Assembly: GCF_043290135.1 (NCBI RefSeq)
Contig: NC_134705.1
Location: forward strand, 102,387,239 to 102,451,238
DNA length: 64,000 nt
Direction: 5' to 3'
Origin: Rhipicephalus microplus
Lineage: Eukaryota > Arthropoda > Arachnida > Ixodida > Ixodidae
Shown here: positions 1 through 10,749 of the stretch, piece by piece
Layout of the letters: every line of letters starts with the position of its first letter
Position numbering within the stretch: position 1 is the first letter of the stretch
Program-made: the position numbers and the translations under genes
The notes under the pieces: model-generated
Databases searched by the model: none
What the model saw: the letters and a program-made list of their open reading frames with translations, nothing else
Told to the model about the DNA's origin: nothing

Positions 1-644
1 GTCTATATTTGGCGTTTTCGACCAAGCATCTTCAAAAGCCAGTTATCAGTGGTTTCGGTTCACTAAGGACATAATATTTGAAAGTGATAACTCATAGCAG
101 AGATGTTTACGTAGACCTTCAACAACAACAAAAAAAACCAATGAAGTGTCGAGGCACCTTCCTCCTTTCGTAACGTACGTCTGTTTTCAATTGATATCGA
201 GCTAACATTCGAGTACTACTGCGTTATGGTGCCAGTAAACATAATTAGTATAAACGTAAGCTGAATTAAGGCTGACTAATTGCTGAAGCTGTGTTGACAG
301 GCCGAGAGGTCTGCAAAAGCATCTGGGAGCGTAGTCAGACTCTCTAATGAAATATACCTCATTTAGGGCTCACTTAGACACACTGCTCAAAGTTATTTTA
401 ACCGGGCTCACTCAGGCTGAGACCCACAGCTCGACCTGAGTCTAAGTAAATACGAGTGAGACGGTTCATGAGTGTGTTTGCAGACCTATGTTATTGTCAT
501 CTTGAAAATTTGGCGCAGCTCGGCACACCATCGTCTCTATCTTGAGGTGTGTTGTAGTGAATACTTGCTAGTGTGATTGCATGTGTGATTGAGATGACCG
601 CAAAAAGTAAACCAATATGGCACCTAAGGTGGGCTGTTAGGTGC
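1..644. other. No gene seen
   Basis: Nothing recognisable. The DNA is AT-rich, has no long open frame, and I see no element motif or tandem repeat. Confidence 0.5.
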
Positions 645-795
645 TAAATTTCCAAGCACCTTCTCATCTCTCTGCAACCTCTTTTCTCCCCTTCATCCCT
701 TCCCAAGTGCAGGGTAGCAAACTGGATGTGCGTCTGGTTAACCTCCCTGCCTTTCCTTGCATCTTTATCTCTCTCTCTATCTCCACGCATTGTGG
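645..795 (+). repeat. LINE 3' tail relic
   Basis: This segment matches the 3' untranslated region of the RNase H-type LINE at 38.8-39.7 kb. Both share the block AGTGCAGGGTAGCAAAC, then a GTCTGGTTAACCTCCCTGCC-like block (GTCTGATTGACCTCTCTGCC in the other copy), and a pyrimidine-rich CTCTCT tail. No coding part of the LINE is recognisable upstream, so this is a strongly 5'-truncated copy. The open frames across it, on both strands, carry no protein motif. Confidence 0.6.
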
Positions 796-1333
796 TTTTA
801 GTTAGACCATCACAACTGCATGGTTTTTGTAGGTGATTCATAAATAGGATGATGTAAGCATGTAGTTTCTACGCGTTCTTGCAGATATGCTCTATTGTTT
901 GTTGCCATGCTACCATTTTTTTCAGCAGTCGTCATCCTCAAGTTCCGGAGGTGCTTCATCATTTCCAAGTCTGGCAATTGTTTTACCGTAATAAAAGATA
1001 CATCTCTCCGCCACCCCCAGGAAACTCTCAAGTGCGACTACCTTGAAGTCGCCATAAACCATGCCCACAACAAAAGACTAAACAAATTATCATGTTACGA
1101 ACAGCTTAGTGCATATTGTACCTGGCGTATTGCTTATAGACAACCCACGCAAGTGAAAAAACTAGTTGTAAGGTGCGCTATCGATAATATTCTTCCACTA
1201 TTTCAATTTTTAGTTATATACTGCTGCAATATTAAGGTTACTTTCTTGACACTAAAACCAATAAGTGCCGACAATATAGTCGACTTCGTTTTTTCAGCCT
1301 AAGTGATCCAGTCGGTCGACATATAATTGTTTT
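796..1333. other. No gene seen
   Basis: A 135-codon open frame (895-1302, plus) crosses this stretch, but it has no recognisable domain and only a vaguely hydrophobic start. I do not call it a gene. Confidence 0.4.
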
Positions 1334-1607
1334 CACATAGAACGTTTTTTTGCCCCGCCGCGGTGGTCTAGTGACCAAGGTACACGAGTGCTGACCAGCA
1401 GGTCGCGGGTTCGAATCCCGGATGCGGTGACTGCATTTCCGATGGAGGCGGAAATGTTGTAGGTCCGTGTGCTCAGATTTGGGTGCACGGTAAAGAACCC
1501 CAGGTGGTCGAAATTTCTGGAGCCCTCCACGACGGCGTCTCTCATAATCATATGGTGGTTTTGGGACGTTAAACCCCACATATCATCAATCACATAGAAC
1601 GTTTTTT
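1334..1607 (+). mobile_element. tRNA-derived SINE (Ruka type) with 17-bp target duplication
   Basis: The body is 1351-1590 (240 bp). It starts with a tRNA-like head carrying a pol III A box and a perfect B box. A non-tRNA body follows (GCATTTCCGATGGAGGCGG, then AAAGAACCCCAGGTGGTCG), ending in GGGACGTTAAACCCCACATA and a short ATCA-rich tail. The 17-bp sequence CACATAGAACGTTTTTT is present unchanged on both sides (1334-1350 and 1591-1607), so this is a complete insertion made by LINE machinery. The head and body are those of the ixodid tick SINE known as Ruka, recognised from memory. Pol III transcription is inferred from the intact boxes. Confidence 0.85.
1364..1418 (+). promoter_or_regulatory. 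Pol III internal promoter of the SINE (A and B boxes)
   Basis: The A-box-like sequence TGGTCTAGTGA lies at 1364-1374. The B box GGTTCGAATCC at 1408-1418 matches the consensus exactly. Their spacing is that of tRNA-type promoters. Confidence 0.8.
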
Positions 1608-2182
1608 GTATAGAACGAAGTGTTTTAGTCTCACTTTACGCTGTATGCGTGAAACCAATCTAGCCGTTAAAAAAATGTCGAGAAAAGATGGTTAAAATAA
1701 TGACACAGACAGCCCCTTCAGACAAATTTATTTATTTCGGAATACAAAGAACATACATGCAAAGCGACACCTGCGCCTTGAAAAACACACCTACATAAAG
1801 GGGCAAAGAGCACACAAGAAATCAAATCTCAGAAGGCTACAGACGCAATACCAATGGCAGATGTAACGCAAGTTATAAATGTTACGTTTATGCATGAAGT
1901 AACGATTGAATAATAAGGGCTTCCTGACGAGCCCCAGGAAGCTTGTTTATTACTCTTACCAAGCGTCTTAACATTGGTAAACCGCTGTTCGCTTTTATAG
2001 AATTTGAAGAGTTGAGGCAAATATGCAAGTTGACTGCTTTCTTCAGAAATTTGCTCGTATCTTACGGTTTCTACGTTAACACTAAGTCCAGTTGGTCCAA
2101 CGTAGGTCTCGCTGCGCCAGGAGAATCTTGTACGTCACTCATGCGGCGCATTCGGTAGAGAGTATGGTGTTTTTTCCAAATC
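1608..2182. other. No gene seen
   Basis: Anonymous DNA. Short open frames on both strands (for example 1943-2158 plus) show no motif. Confidence 0.4.
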
Positions 2183-2580
2183 GTAGTGGTTTTCCATCAC
2201 TACTGTTACGATGACACAGCTGAACCACTTTAACCGTATTTAGGAAGATGAGCGGTGTACCTTGTCTGCCTGCATTTTAATATGTGGTTGGTAAGTTATT
2301 TATGTATCGCACCTCATTGAACCCTTCTACAACAAACGTTTGAACAGCCACTCATTTCTTCTGTCCGTTCGCTTTCAGCAGGAAGGGCTCATCGCCTGAC
2401 GTCAAAAGCAAATAAGGAAATTCTGTGCACATAGGCGATTTACGTGATTAAAAAAATCAAGCAACATCGAGTGAAAACTTTCCTTTTGGGGTCTTTTCAA
2501 ATGAAAGTGCTTGAACAATTACTTTTATTATTTATCGGATAGCTGAAATAAATGGCAGCGACCACTTTATTTTATCTAGT
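2183..2580 (+). repeat. Dispersed repeat X, copy 1
   Basis: This stretch aligns by eye with 15657-16012 in the same orientation. The best conserved part is GACACAGCTGAACCA followed by AGAAGATGAGYGGT-like sequence. After a divergent middle the copies agree again around AAGGAAATTCTGT, CCTTTT and TAGCTGA-ATAAA. I see no coding potential and no terminal inverted repeats. The family is not one I recognise. Confidence 0.5.
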
Positions 2581-3807
2581 GAGTAGCGCGAACAAATAGG
2601 CAGCTTCTTTTACAGGAAAGCTGTCGAAAACCTAAAGTATTACACAGAGATAAAAAAAAAACGTTATATAATTGTTGCAGCGTATTATGGCACGATTCCG
2701 ATCAAAGCCCGAAAAACATATTTCACGGCATTGTGAACGCGGTCAATTACAAAATTTTCTATAAATAATGAAGCCATCGATTTACATTTCAGCTACTATA
2801 GAGGGTATTTAAAAGCGAAATCTGTTTGTCATCAACAACTTATTCTCTTTCGCTGAGTTTTTCAACATCTTTACAACAAATTCTCGTACCTTTTCGAAAT
2901 TTTATAGTGTCTTGGTTTGACTCATATGTGTGTTTTTGATAGATCATCGCTATTTTTACTGGTCACTACATCACCACTAAGTGCCGGGTTCAAAAGTGGC
3001 TCATCTTTTATTATTTTTCAATTACTTCTCAATCTAGTTGTCCACATACTTTTAAATAAGCAGTGACCAACGTTGAGGGATGTTATTTTCTCTCTCGACA
3101 ACATTCTTTACTTTCATTCTTTGGAGTGGCTGCTGTAGACTCTACAATTGTTGGCTAACGCATTTACACGCAATGGAAACGCAAACGTGAAATAGTGTTT
3201 GGGAGAACACTAACAACTGCGACTTAAAACTCCCCTAACTTCAATTTAGGGGGTATTAGGATGCAATATGTCAAGGGTGAATATTCTGTCGGCTGGTAGC
3301 CAAACTATTTTGTAATGAAACCATATATATTCATCTTGTGACACTCTTATTCACAATAATTGAATGCAAGAACTAAACATGTGATACCAACTTTTGTGTA
3401 TTCTTCCTGCATACTTGCGTATTGCTACTTTCTGTTATACCTACTTTGTGTAATCGTTGCGTTGGGCTCTGTCTAAGAAAAAATGAGCCTTTGATGCACC
3501 CTAACTTTGTCTTTCTAATTGCTGTATAAATAAATACATTGTATTGGTCCACTCAGTAAACCGTACAAGGACCTCGAAAAAGGAGTTTAAGCACTTGTGC
3601 GAATAGTACTTATCAAGCCAGGGAACTCTCTTTACAATGATGAAATATTTCAGTTGTTCTTTGAATACAGCAAAATCGATATGACATATGACTATATATT
3701 GAAGCCATAAATATCACAGGACTCAAATTTTGCTTCTTGAATGCTGTACGACAGAAATACTGGTTATCCACAAACAGAAATCACCAACTGAGAAAAAAGA
3801 CTGGTTT
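2581..3807. other. No gene seen
   Basis: AT-rich anonymous sequence without long frames, element motifs or clear repeats. Confidence 0.4.
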
Positions 3808-3987
3808 TCAGCGCAAGCACATTAAATTTTCAGAAATTCATTTTGGTAGCGGTGTGCTGAATTATGTAGTGCTAAATTACAACAGAAATTGATTGTAGCG
3901 TTCGCGAAACGTTAGGGAGAAAAGGCGCTTGAATTACTGAGAGCTTGTGCTATCCCACTACTTTCTACCATTCATTATCTTGCTGGA

Positions 3988-3990
<3 letters not shown>
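3808..3990 (+). repeat. Dispersed repeat Y, copy 1, ending in (TA)n
   Basis: This closely resembles 13852-14030. Shared blocks include TGTAGTGCTAAATTAC, GTAGCGTTCGC and GAGAGCTTGTGCTATCCCAC (AAGAGCTTG... in copy 2). Both copies run directly into a (TA)n tract, which suggests the microsatellite is part of the repeat unit rather than an accident of each site. Confidence 0.7.

Positions 3991-4050
<60 letters not shown>
3991..4050. repeat. (TA)n microsatellite
   Basis: About 30 uninterrupted TA units. The tract abuts the outer end of the LTR of gypsy element A, so element A inserted into it. Confidence 0.95.
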
Positions 4051-4054
<4 letters not shown>

Positions 4055-4173
4055 ACGGTGAAATGCCTTTATTTACAAGAGAATTGAATACGAGAGTCCA
4101 GAAATCTGGCCGATCACCGCTCGGGCCAACCTTGTTCTCCCCTTCTTCCACGCGTCCCCTCAGTATCTTAGCG
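4051..4173 (-). repeat. 3' LTR of element A
   Basis: This 123-bp LTR ends (minus strand) in GTAACA and contains AATAAAGGCATTTCA near its end, including an AATAAA polyadenylation signal. The purine tract AAAGGGGGAAT precedes it on the minus strand and is the likely plus-strand primer site. Its partner is 10423-10547. Confidence 0.8.
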
Positions 4174-4207
4174 ATTCCCCCTTTGCAGACGATGCCCACC
4201 GGGCGAG

Positions 4208-5460
4208 TTAGGCTTCGTTGCGATGATGATAGGATTTTAAACGGGCAACATGAACGACGTTGGTCTTGCTTGAGCGGCGGCCAGTTGAAAACAGCTGAGA
4301 TATCACGTGTGTGACATCGCTGAGACGTTCCAGGACAACAAACGGACCAGTGTAGTTGGCCAGAAACTTTTGGCAGAGGCCGCGCTTGCGATGCGGCGTC
4401 CAAAGCCACACCAAATCCCCCTTCTCAAACAATACGTACCGGTGACTTCTGTCGTAACGATTCTTGGAGCGTTTCTGGAAGACAAAAGTTCGAAGACAGG
4501 CGATGCGCCGGGCTTTTTCTGCGCGGCAAATGGTTTCGGCGAGCGTAGGTTGATTAGTCTCGGAAAAAGGAAGAATAGCGTCAAGAGCTGTGCCGGTTGG
4601 CGCGCATAGAGCAGATAAAATGGACAGTATCTCGTTGTTTCGTGCTGTGCAGTGTTGTAGGCGAAACTTATAAATGGCAAGATTGCGTCCCATATTTTGT
4701 GTCCGGAATCGACATACATGGAAATCATGTTGACGAGAACCCTGTTAGTTCGTTCTGTCAAATTGTTAGCCCTCGGGTGATACGGGGCAGTGTGAAGAAA
4801 ATGGTACGAAGCAAGACGAAGGAGGTGTTCAACTACATCGGCAACAAATTGCCGCCTGCGATCACTGATGATGACACGGAGGGATCCATGGCGTAATATA
4901 ACGTGCGACCACCTGAACTGTGAAACTTGAGTGGCCGTTGCCGCCGGAATCGCCGCAGTTTCGGCGTAACGTGTGAGGTGGTCAACGCCCACAATAATCC
5001 ATCGGTTACCGTTCGCTGATCGCGAAAAAGGGCCGAGCAGGTCAACACCGACGACGTGAAATGGTGAACCCGGGGGCGCTATGGGATGAAGTAGTCCGGC
5101 TGGTGGAGTTGTAGGACGCTTGTGGGGTTGACATTGCTCACAGCTCGCAACGTATGCAGTCACACTTTTACGCATCTTTGGCCAGAAGAAGTGTTCTTGC
5201 GTGCGATAAAATGTCCTAGAAAAACCCATATGGCCAGATGTTGGGTCATCGTGCACGTGTTGTCGCAGACTCTTTGGCACAACTAGAAGTAGGTGAGGAC
5301 CTACGCCGGAATGATTCTTTTTGTAAAGAAGGCCATCCGTTACGATGAAACCACGTTGACCGTTCGTTCCGGAAATGAAGAAAGAAATGAGACTGTTGTC
5401 ACTGCGTTGCTCTGCTCGAAAAGTTGTTAAGTTAGGGTACAGAGTGTCCACTACAGTCAA
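4208..5460 (-). pseudogene. Element A integrase and pol C-terminus (frameshifted)
   Basis: A 385-codon frame (4303-5460) holds the integrase. Its zinc-binding HHCC region carries GHMGFSRTF and CEQCQ. The catalytic core carries VGVDLLGPF (first Asp), IISDRRRQF (second Asp) and NNLTERTNR (Glu), so all three DDE residues are present. The true reading continues after a frameshift into the frame at 4208-4693, which holds the C-terminal part ending in HVARLKSYHHRNEA. Integrase would insert the cDNA copy into the host genome. The frameshift makes this copy non-functional. Upstream it joins the RNase H tail. Confidence 0.85.
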
Positions 5461-6090
5461 GTATTCATCAAAGTTGTCAGCGTCACAGTCAGTTGTCGGA
5501 AGGGGAAGCCGTGAAAGGCAATCAGCGTCGGCATGACGACGACCGTTCTAGTAACAGACTTCAAAGTCGCGTTCTTGCAATTGTAACGACCAACGAGCAA
5601 GACGACCTCATGGGTCCCGTAGTCCAGTGAGCCAACATAAAGAATGATGGTCCGTGATAATCTAGAATCGGCGTCCGTATATATAAGGGCGAAACTTGTG
5701 CAAGGCGAATATGACCATGAGACATTCCTGCTTTGTGACAATATAGAGTCACTCCGGTTTACTTAAACAGCGACTGGCATAGGCAACGACGTGTTCAGCA
5801 GCTCCATGGCGTTGGACAAAGACGGCACCGATACCTACACCACTGGCGTCGGTATAAACTTCTGTGGCAGCACATGGATCATAATGGCGAAGTATGGGCC
5901 CTGACGTAAGAACAAACTTGAGTTGCGAAAAAGACGACTCGCATTCCGCTGACCACCGAAAAGGTGCATTCCTGTTGCGTAGGGTCGTCAAAGGGTAAGC
6001 GAGGTCGGCAAACTTGGGCACGAAGTGACGGAAGTACGAGCATAGGCCAAATATGCTTTGCAACTCTCGTACCAACTGAGGTAGTTTAAA
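5461..6090 (-). pseudogene. Element A RNase H domain (fragment)
   Basis: The segment begins with LVRELQSIFGLCSYFRHF, the conserved gypsy linker after the RT. It continues through YTDASGVGIGAVF, which carries the first RNase H Asp, and HVVAYASRCLS. Several stops follow, and HADADCLSRLPLP near 5540 marks the end of the domain. RNase H removes the RNA strand during reverse transcription. The segment is cut off from its RT by the nested LINE at about 6091. Confidence 0.8.
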
Positions 6091-8085
6091 TCATTCGGCC
6101 CCGTGATTTTTCATCCCCGTGGTTTAACATCACAATAAAACGCCTAAATAACAAAAAGAAACGACTCTTTAGATCGGCAAAGCGGTTCAATAGCACACGT
6201 GCATTGAACAGGTACTACGCTGCAGAAAAAGAATTCGATAAACTTGCTAACAAATAAAAAATTTTATTTTTGTCACAAACATTGCCCTCTACGTTAAGCA
6301 ACAACCCCGAAAAATTCTGGTGCACAATTAACTCCAGTACCTTCCAACGTTTAGCACTGCACAACGACCAAAATCATCCAATTCCTGATCACGAGGCCTC
6401 CGAACAACTTAACAGCTTTTTTTCTTCCGTGTTTACCGTTGAACCTGTCGATAACTTGCCTTCATTTCTTAATATCAACCATAGCGAGATCCCAGACATC
6501 ACATTCTGCTCAAATGGCATCACAAAATTAATCGACTCACTGAAACTCCCATCTTCATGCGGCATCGATTGTAAAAAAGCGAAAATTCTCAAAATCACGA
6601 AATGAACTGCTAGTACACCACTCTGTCATATTTTTCAACAGTCACTATCATCAGTAGTGGTGTCGGAAGATTGGAGAGTGGGCGAGATTGTTACAGTGCC
6701 CAAAAAAGGTTCTTCATCTCTTTGCAGCAGTTATCGCCCCTTTTACCTTACCAGCGTTTCCTTCAAACTAATGGAGCATGTTATTTATTCTAACATCGTC
6801 AAGTTATTAGTCAGCAATAACTATTTTCATTTCAGTCAGCTCGGCTTTCGCTCAGGATTTTCGTGTGACACACAACTAGCTTTATTTTTTCATGATATCA
6901 GTTCCAGTATCGCCATAAATATACCTGTTGACGCCCTCTTCTTAGGCTTTGAAAAAGCATTCAACAAAGTCCCGCATCGACGGCTACTACTAAAGCTTTT
7001 TCGTCTAAACTATAATACAAATGTATTTATTTGGATTCGCAGTTTTCTTACCAATCGCCAACAATTTGTGCATGCTAACGTCGTCTCATCTAGCGGTTCC
7101 TCTGTAATCTCTGGTGTTCCGCAAGGTACAGTGCTCGGACCATTACTTTTTCTCATTTACATCAATGAGCTTACATCAAACATCTCTTCAAGCATTCGCC
7201 TCTTTGCAGAGGACTGCGTCGTATACCGTTCCAAAGCAAACAGCGCAGACACTACTACACTTCAAAATGACCTCAAATAATTGTATCCTGGTGTGAAAGT
7301 GGCTAATGTTTTTAAACATAAACAAAACTTCATTGGTATCTTTTCATCGCAGGCGCTTCACCAGTCCGCAGAATACACCATGTCCGGCTCTGCATTCTCA
7401 CCCGCTGAATTTTACAAATATCTTGGAGTCACATTTTCAAGTAACATTTCCTGGTCAGCCCACGTGACTAACATAGCCAACTCTGCGAATCGCACTCTGG
7501 GTTTTCTACGTAGACACTTAAAACTTGCGCCCCCATCTGTTAATCTAATATCGTAAGTCACACTTGTTCGTCCAAAATTACAGTATGCATGTTCTGTCTG
7601 GGATCCCCACCAATCTCACTTATTCAACATTCTTGAATCGATTCAAAACTGTGCTGCGCGTTTTATCTACTGTGAATATACCTACGATTCCAGTGTTCCC
7701 AAACTTAAAACTCGTGCTCACCTTTCTAATCTAGAATTACGACATCACTTATCTCGACTATGTCTTTTTCACAATTTTTATCATGCCCCCATCAAAGTTC
7801 CAGCCATCCTGCCAGTTCGTCGCTCATCAAGCCGCACAAACAATTTAAGCGCTGTGTATCCTCCACCAGCCCAAAGCACCGCACATCTTCGCTCCTTTTT
7901 TGTGACAACCGCACGGGACTGGAATCATCTGCCTGCAACTCTCTTGCACCACTCCGACCCGCATGCATTCAAGATTGCCCTCGAATCAATTTTTTTATTC
8001 TGTAATCAATATCCATCCCTGATGTAATACCCCAGCTGGGGTCGTTGAGGTATTCAAAATAAATAAAGAAGCTGTTCACTGCAGT
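6091..8085 (+). mobile_element. CR1/L2-like LINE nested in element A (5'-truncated ORF2)
   Basis: The frame runs from the linker before the RT (6120-6600) through the RT (6657-7280) to the C-terminal region (7281-8005). RT motifs include LGFRSGFSCDTQLALF, FLGFEKAFNKVPH and SGVPQGTVLGPLLFL. The active-site FADD reads FAEDC, so the second catalytic Asp is lost. DWNHLPATL near 7920 is the conserved C-terminal end. The 3' end carries an AGCTGGGGTC-type block and TATTCAAAATAAATAAA. The endonuclease and ORF1 are absent, as expected for 5' truncation. I could not define a target duplication. Confidence 0.8.
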
Positions 8086-8280
8086 GACTTTCTAGGGGTC
8101 GGGTCGAACGCTATTCTTGTCCACCAGAAGACCGAGAACGAGAGTCTCACGGCTGCCAAAGTGACACTTCTTAGAGTTCAGGGTGAGCTTAGATCTCTCA
8201 AGGCAGGTGAGAACAATGTCTAGACAGTAGTTGTGCTCATCGAATGTACGGCCAAAAATTATAATGTCATCCAGGTAGCA

Positions 8281-8348
8281 GAGACAAATTTCCCACTTTA
8301 GTCCACGTAACACAGAGACAAATTTCCCACTTTAGTCCACGTAACATA
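8281..8348. repeat. 34-bp tandem duplication inside element A RT
   Basis: GAGACAAATTTCCCACTTTA and the 14 bases after it occur twice in a row, with one difference at the last base but one (CACA versus CATA). Thirty-four is not a multiple of three, so the duplication shifts the pol frame. Confidence 0.9.
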
Positions 8349-8392
8349 GAGTCCATGAAGCGCTCAAACGTGACTGGAGCATTGCATACGCC

Positions 8393-8434
8393 AAAAGGCA
8401 GTACATTGAATTCAAAAGGCAGTACATTGATTGT
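8393..8434. repeat. 21-bp tandem duplication inside element A RT
   Basis: CAAAAGGCAGTACATTGA plus three bases is present twice in tandem. It keeps frame but inserts seven codons between conserved RT blocks. Confidence 0.85.
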
Positions 8435-9092
8435 CAAATAGACCATCTGGGGTCATGAAGGCCGTTTTCTCCTTGACATTCGAGTGCATGGAGATTTGCC
8501 AATAACCAGATCTCAAATCCATGGAGAAGTACGATGCCGAATGTAAGCAATCGATGACATCATAAATCCTGGGAAGCGGGTAGACATCCTTTTTAGTAAT
8601 AGAGTTGAGCCATCGGTAGTCCACGAAGAATCACCATGTACCATCCTTCTTTCGGACAAGATTCACAGGGGCAGCCCAAGAGCTACACGACTCTTGGATG
8701 ACCCTTTTCTTTAACATCTCTTCTACTTGTTAAGCAATGACCTTGCGCTCCGCAGATGAGACACGGTATAGTTTCTGCCGGATAGGGTGAGCGGATCCTG
8801 TGCCGATCCCGTGGCGAGTATGCGACTTGGGTGCGCTCATTTGCTCTTCATTCTGAGCACAGTCAACTATAGTAGCCTGCTTCGCAAGGACTTCGACTAA
8901 AGCTTGACGTTTTTCTGATAATAGCGACTTGTTTACCATACTCAGAAAGTTGGCTTTTGTATGGTACGTTGCACGAATAGGGTCTACGCTCTCGTCGCTT
9001 AAAGACGCAATAAAACTGGTCGCATTTTGTTCGATGAGGGCGAGTCGCAATCCGCAGGGTAGCATGACAGGTTCATTTGAATAGTTCGACAC

Positions 9093-9720
9093 TCATAAGG
9101 CCGATCGTCTATCACTAATCGACAGAACACAATGTGGAAGGAGAAAATTTTCTTGGCGCAATTGAGAGGAATGGGCTCCACAAGAACGTCAAACATGCCG
9201 GCGTCCGAGGCAGAGGCGCCAACGCGTACGGTCTTCATCGAGTTGGGCGGCCAGACAACATCCTCAATGACGGTGATAGATTCTTGACAGCACCTGGGAT
9301 CATTAGTAAATGCCAATAGCATAACTTAGTCAGCACCGCAATCTACAGTACCACCGCACTCGCGTAGAAAATCGATCCTCAAGATGATGTCACGGGTGGA
9401 GCTGGTCAGGACAGCGAATTCAGCCTCGAACACCCTGTCGCCCAAAGTGACACTAACAACACACACACCGATAGGGCGCAGTATCTCCCCGCTCACTGCA
9501 CGCAATCATGCGCAACTGTCCCAGCGAAACATCACTTTATGTCCTAGCCGCAATCATAAGTTAAGACTCATCACTGAAAGAGCTGCTCCCGTATCTATCA
9601 AAGCCATCTTAGGAAGTCTATCAATAAGCACCGCGACCCTATCTTGCGTCATAAAAACGGGTGGAGGCATAGGTGGTTGAAGTGAAAAATGTTCGTGACC
9701 TCACCTCCATTGGCCGCACC
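9093..9720 (-). pseudogene. Element A aspartic protease (broken)
   Basis: Translated on the minus strand near 9600, the sequence gives LIDTGAALSVMS, the retropepsin active-site motif. It is followed by the flap and the conserved hydrophobic block before the RT linker (107-codon frame 8999-9322). Several stops interrupt it. The protease would have cut the Gag-Pol precursor. It lies in the usual place between gag and RT. Confidence 0.75.
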
Positions 9721-10309
9721 ACCTAGTTTTCCTGAGGCGGGGAGGTGACGCGTCGACCAGGAGATGGGGAACGGAACCGGCGTGTTGCGGGGGGCGTCAA
9801 TTTTTGCACGGAGGAATGCGAGTCATTGCGTAAATTCCGGTGGGAATCACGCCCTACATGTGTATCACTGTGGGTCGTTTGCTGGAAGCCGTCCCCAACG
9901 TACGAGTCGCGCATTGAGCGCATACCACCACGCCAGCGGTTTTATCGAGAAGCTGATGAGCCCTCGCAGTAGTTGAGCACGCTGCATCAAAGTTTGCTCA
10001 GCGCGCTTCTTCTTCATCAATGGGTCCCCGAAAGCAGCTCGCTATTTTCTTTCAAACGCTTCCCAGGTCATTATTGTTTCTTCGTGGTTTTTAAAACCAC
10101 ACCAACGCCATCCCTTGAAGAAACAATCCAACGTTGGACAACCGGGAGGCTGCATCCCAACAATTGTATTTAGTCACACGGTTGAAGTGTTTCAGCCATT
10201 CGTCGACGTCTTCTCCGATCCTTCCAGAGAAGCTTCGTGGTACCATGTGTCGGGGCCTCGTAGCGCCAGACGAAGAATGCGTGGTGTCGCCATTGGCATT
10301 CGGATCCAT
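9721..10309 (-). pseudogene. Element A gag (fragment)
   Basis: The frame 10091-10309 starts MDPNANGDTTHSS and carries GEDVDEWLKHFNRVTKYN and ALVWF, a capsid N-terminal signature shared with the other tick gypsy elements here. Downstream the frame is broken, no zinc knuckle is visible, and the region is short, so part of gag is probably deleted. It follows the 5' LTR and primer-site region (10310-10422). Confidence 0.75.
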
Positions 10310-10422
10310 AGAGAGCGGTGGTAGACCAGCCAGTCGGCGGCTTCAGCCTAGTTCTTGAGGCAGCACTTCCGTGACAGTTCGCCTGGGATCGCTCCGCTGT
10401 ACACAGCACCTTCCACCAATCT

Positions 10423-10547
10423 TGTTAAAGTGAAATGCCTTTATTTACAAGAGATGATGAATGAGAGAGTCCAGGAATCTGGCCAATCACCGCTCGTACC
10501 AACCTCGAGGCTCCTCTTCTTCCACGCGTTCCCTCAGTATCTTAGCA
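10423..10547 (-). repeat. 5' LTR of element A
   Basis: This 125-bp partner of the LTR at 4051-4173 starts (minus strand) TGCTAAGATACTG and ends TTTAACA. Just inside it, on the minus strand, comes TTGGTGGAAGGTGC. The same block follows the 5' LTR of element C and is the presumed primer-binding region. Confidence 0.8.
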
Positions 10548-10749
10548 ATATAAATGACGCTAAATGCGGGAGACGTGGCCTGGCTCTTATGTTATGTTCA
10601 TTCTATTCTGAGTTCTTTCTTCTCAGCCTCTACCAACCATTGCTTTATACGCCAGATCATGCATCCTTTCCCCGCTACTAGAAGTCACATCAGACGAAAA
10701 AAAAAACGAAAACTGAAAATACACGACTTATAAGTGAACACTGTCAAAA
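10548..10749 (+). repeat. Repeat Y-related scrap
   Basis: Positions about 10575-10640 resemble 13797-13850 (TTCATTCT, CTTCTTTCTTCTC-type sequence, CCTCTACCAACCAT). This is the segment just before repeat Y copy 2. The rest is unremarkable. Confidence 0.45.

Larger units (their letters stand above)
8086..9092 (-). pseudogene. Element A reverse transcriptase (broken)
   Basis: Reading leftward from 9092, the PR-RT linker is followed by AAPVNLVRKKDGTW and [18 protein letters not shown]. Then come [15 protein letters not shown] and [12 protein letters not shown], and the catalytic CYLDDIIIF at about 8250. The domain ends with SVRPDP, where the LINE interrupts it. Two short tandem duplications (8281-8348 and 8393-8434) and internal stops break the frame. 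The YLDD active site itself is intact. The enzyme copied element RNA to DNA. Confidence 0.85.
4051..10547 (-). mobile_element. Ty3/gypsy retrotransposon A (degenerate, two LTRs, nested LINE)
   Basis: The element reads leftward: 5' LTR (10423-10547), gag, protease, reverse transcriptase, RNase H, integrase, 3' LTR (4051-4173). The domain order PR-RT-RH-IN is that of Ty3/gypsy. A LINE on the opposite strand splits pol between RT and RNase H (about 6091-8085), leaving roughly 4.5 kb of the element itself. ATAT lies directly outside both ends (4047-4050 and 10548-10551) and is the likely 4-bp target duplication. The left copy lies inside a TA tract, so it is weak proof alone. The LTRs differ at about 16 sites plus two small indels by eye. 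The element is dead: it has many stops, small duplications and a shortened gag. Confidence 0.85.

Noticed and set aside
1352..1425. tRNA gene on the plus strand
   Set aside because: It is the head of a SINE with a known body and target duplication.
4307..4896. Plus-strand frames of about 100 codons
   Set aside because: They are antisense shadows of the integrase gene of element A, whose motifs are clear on the minus strand.
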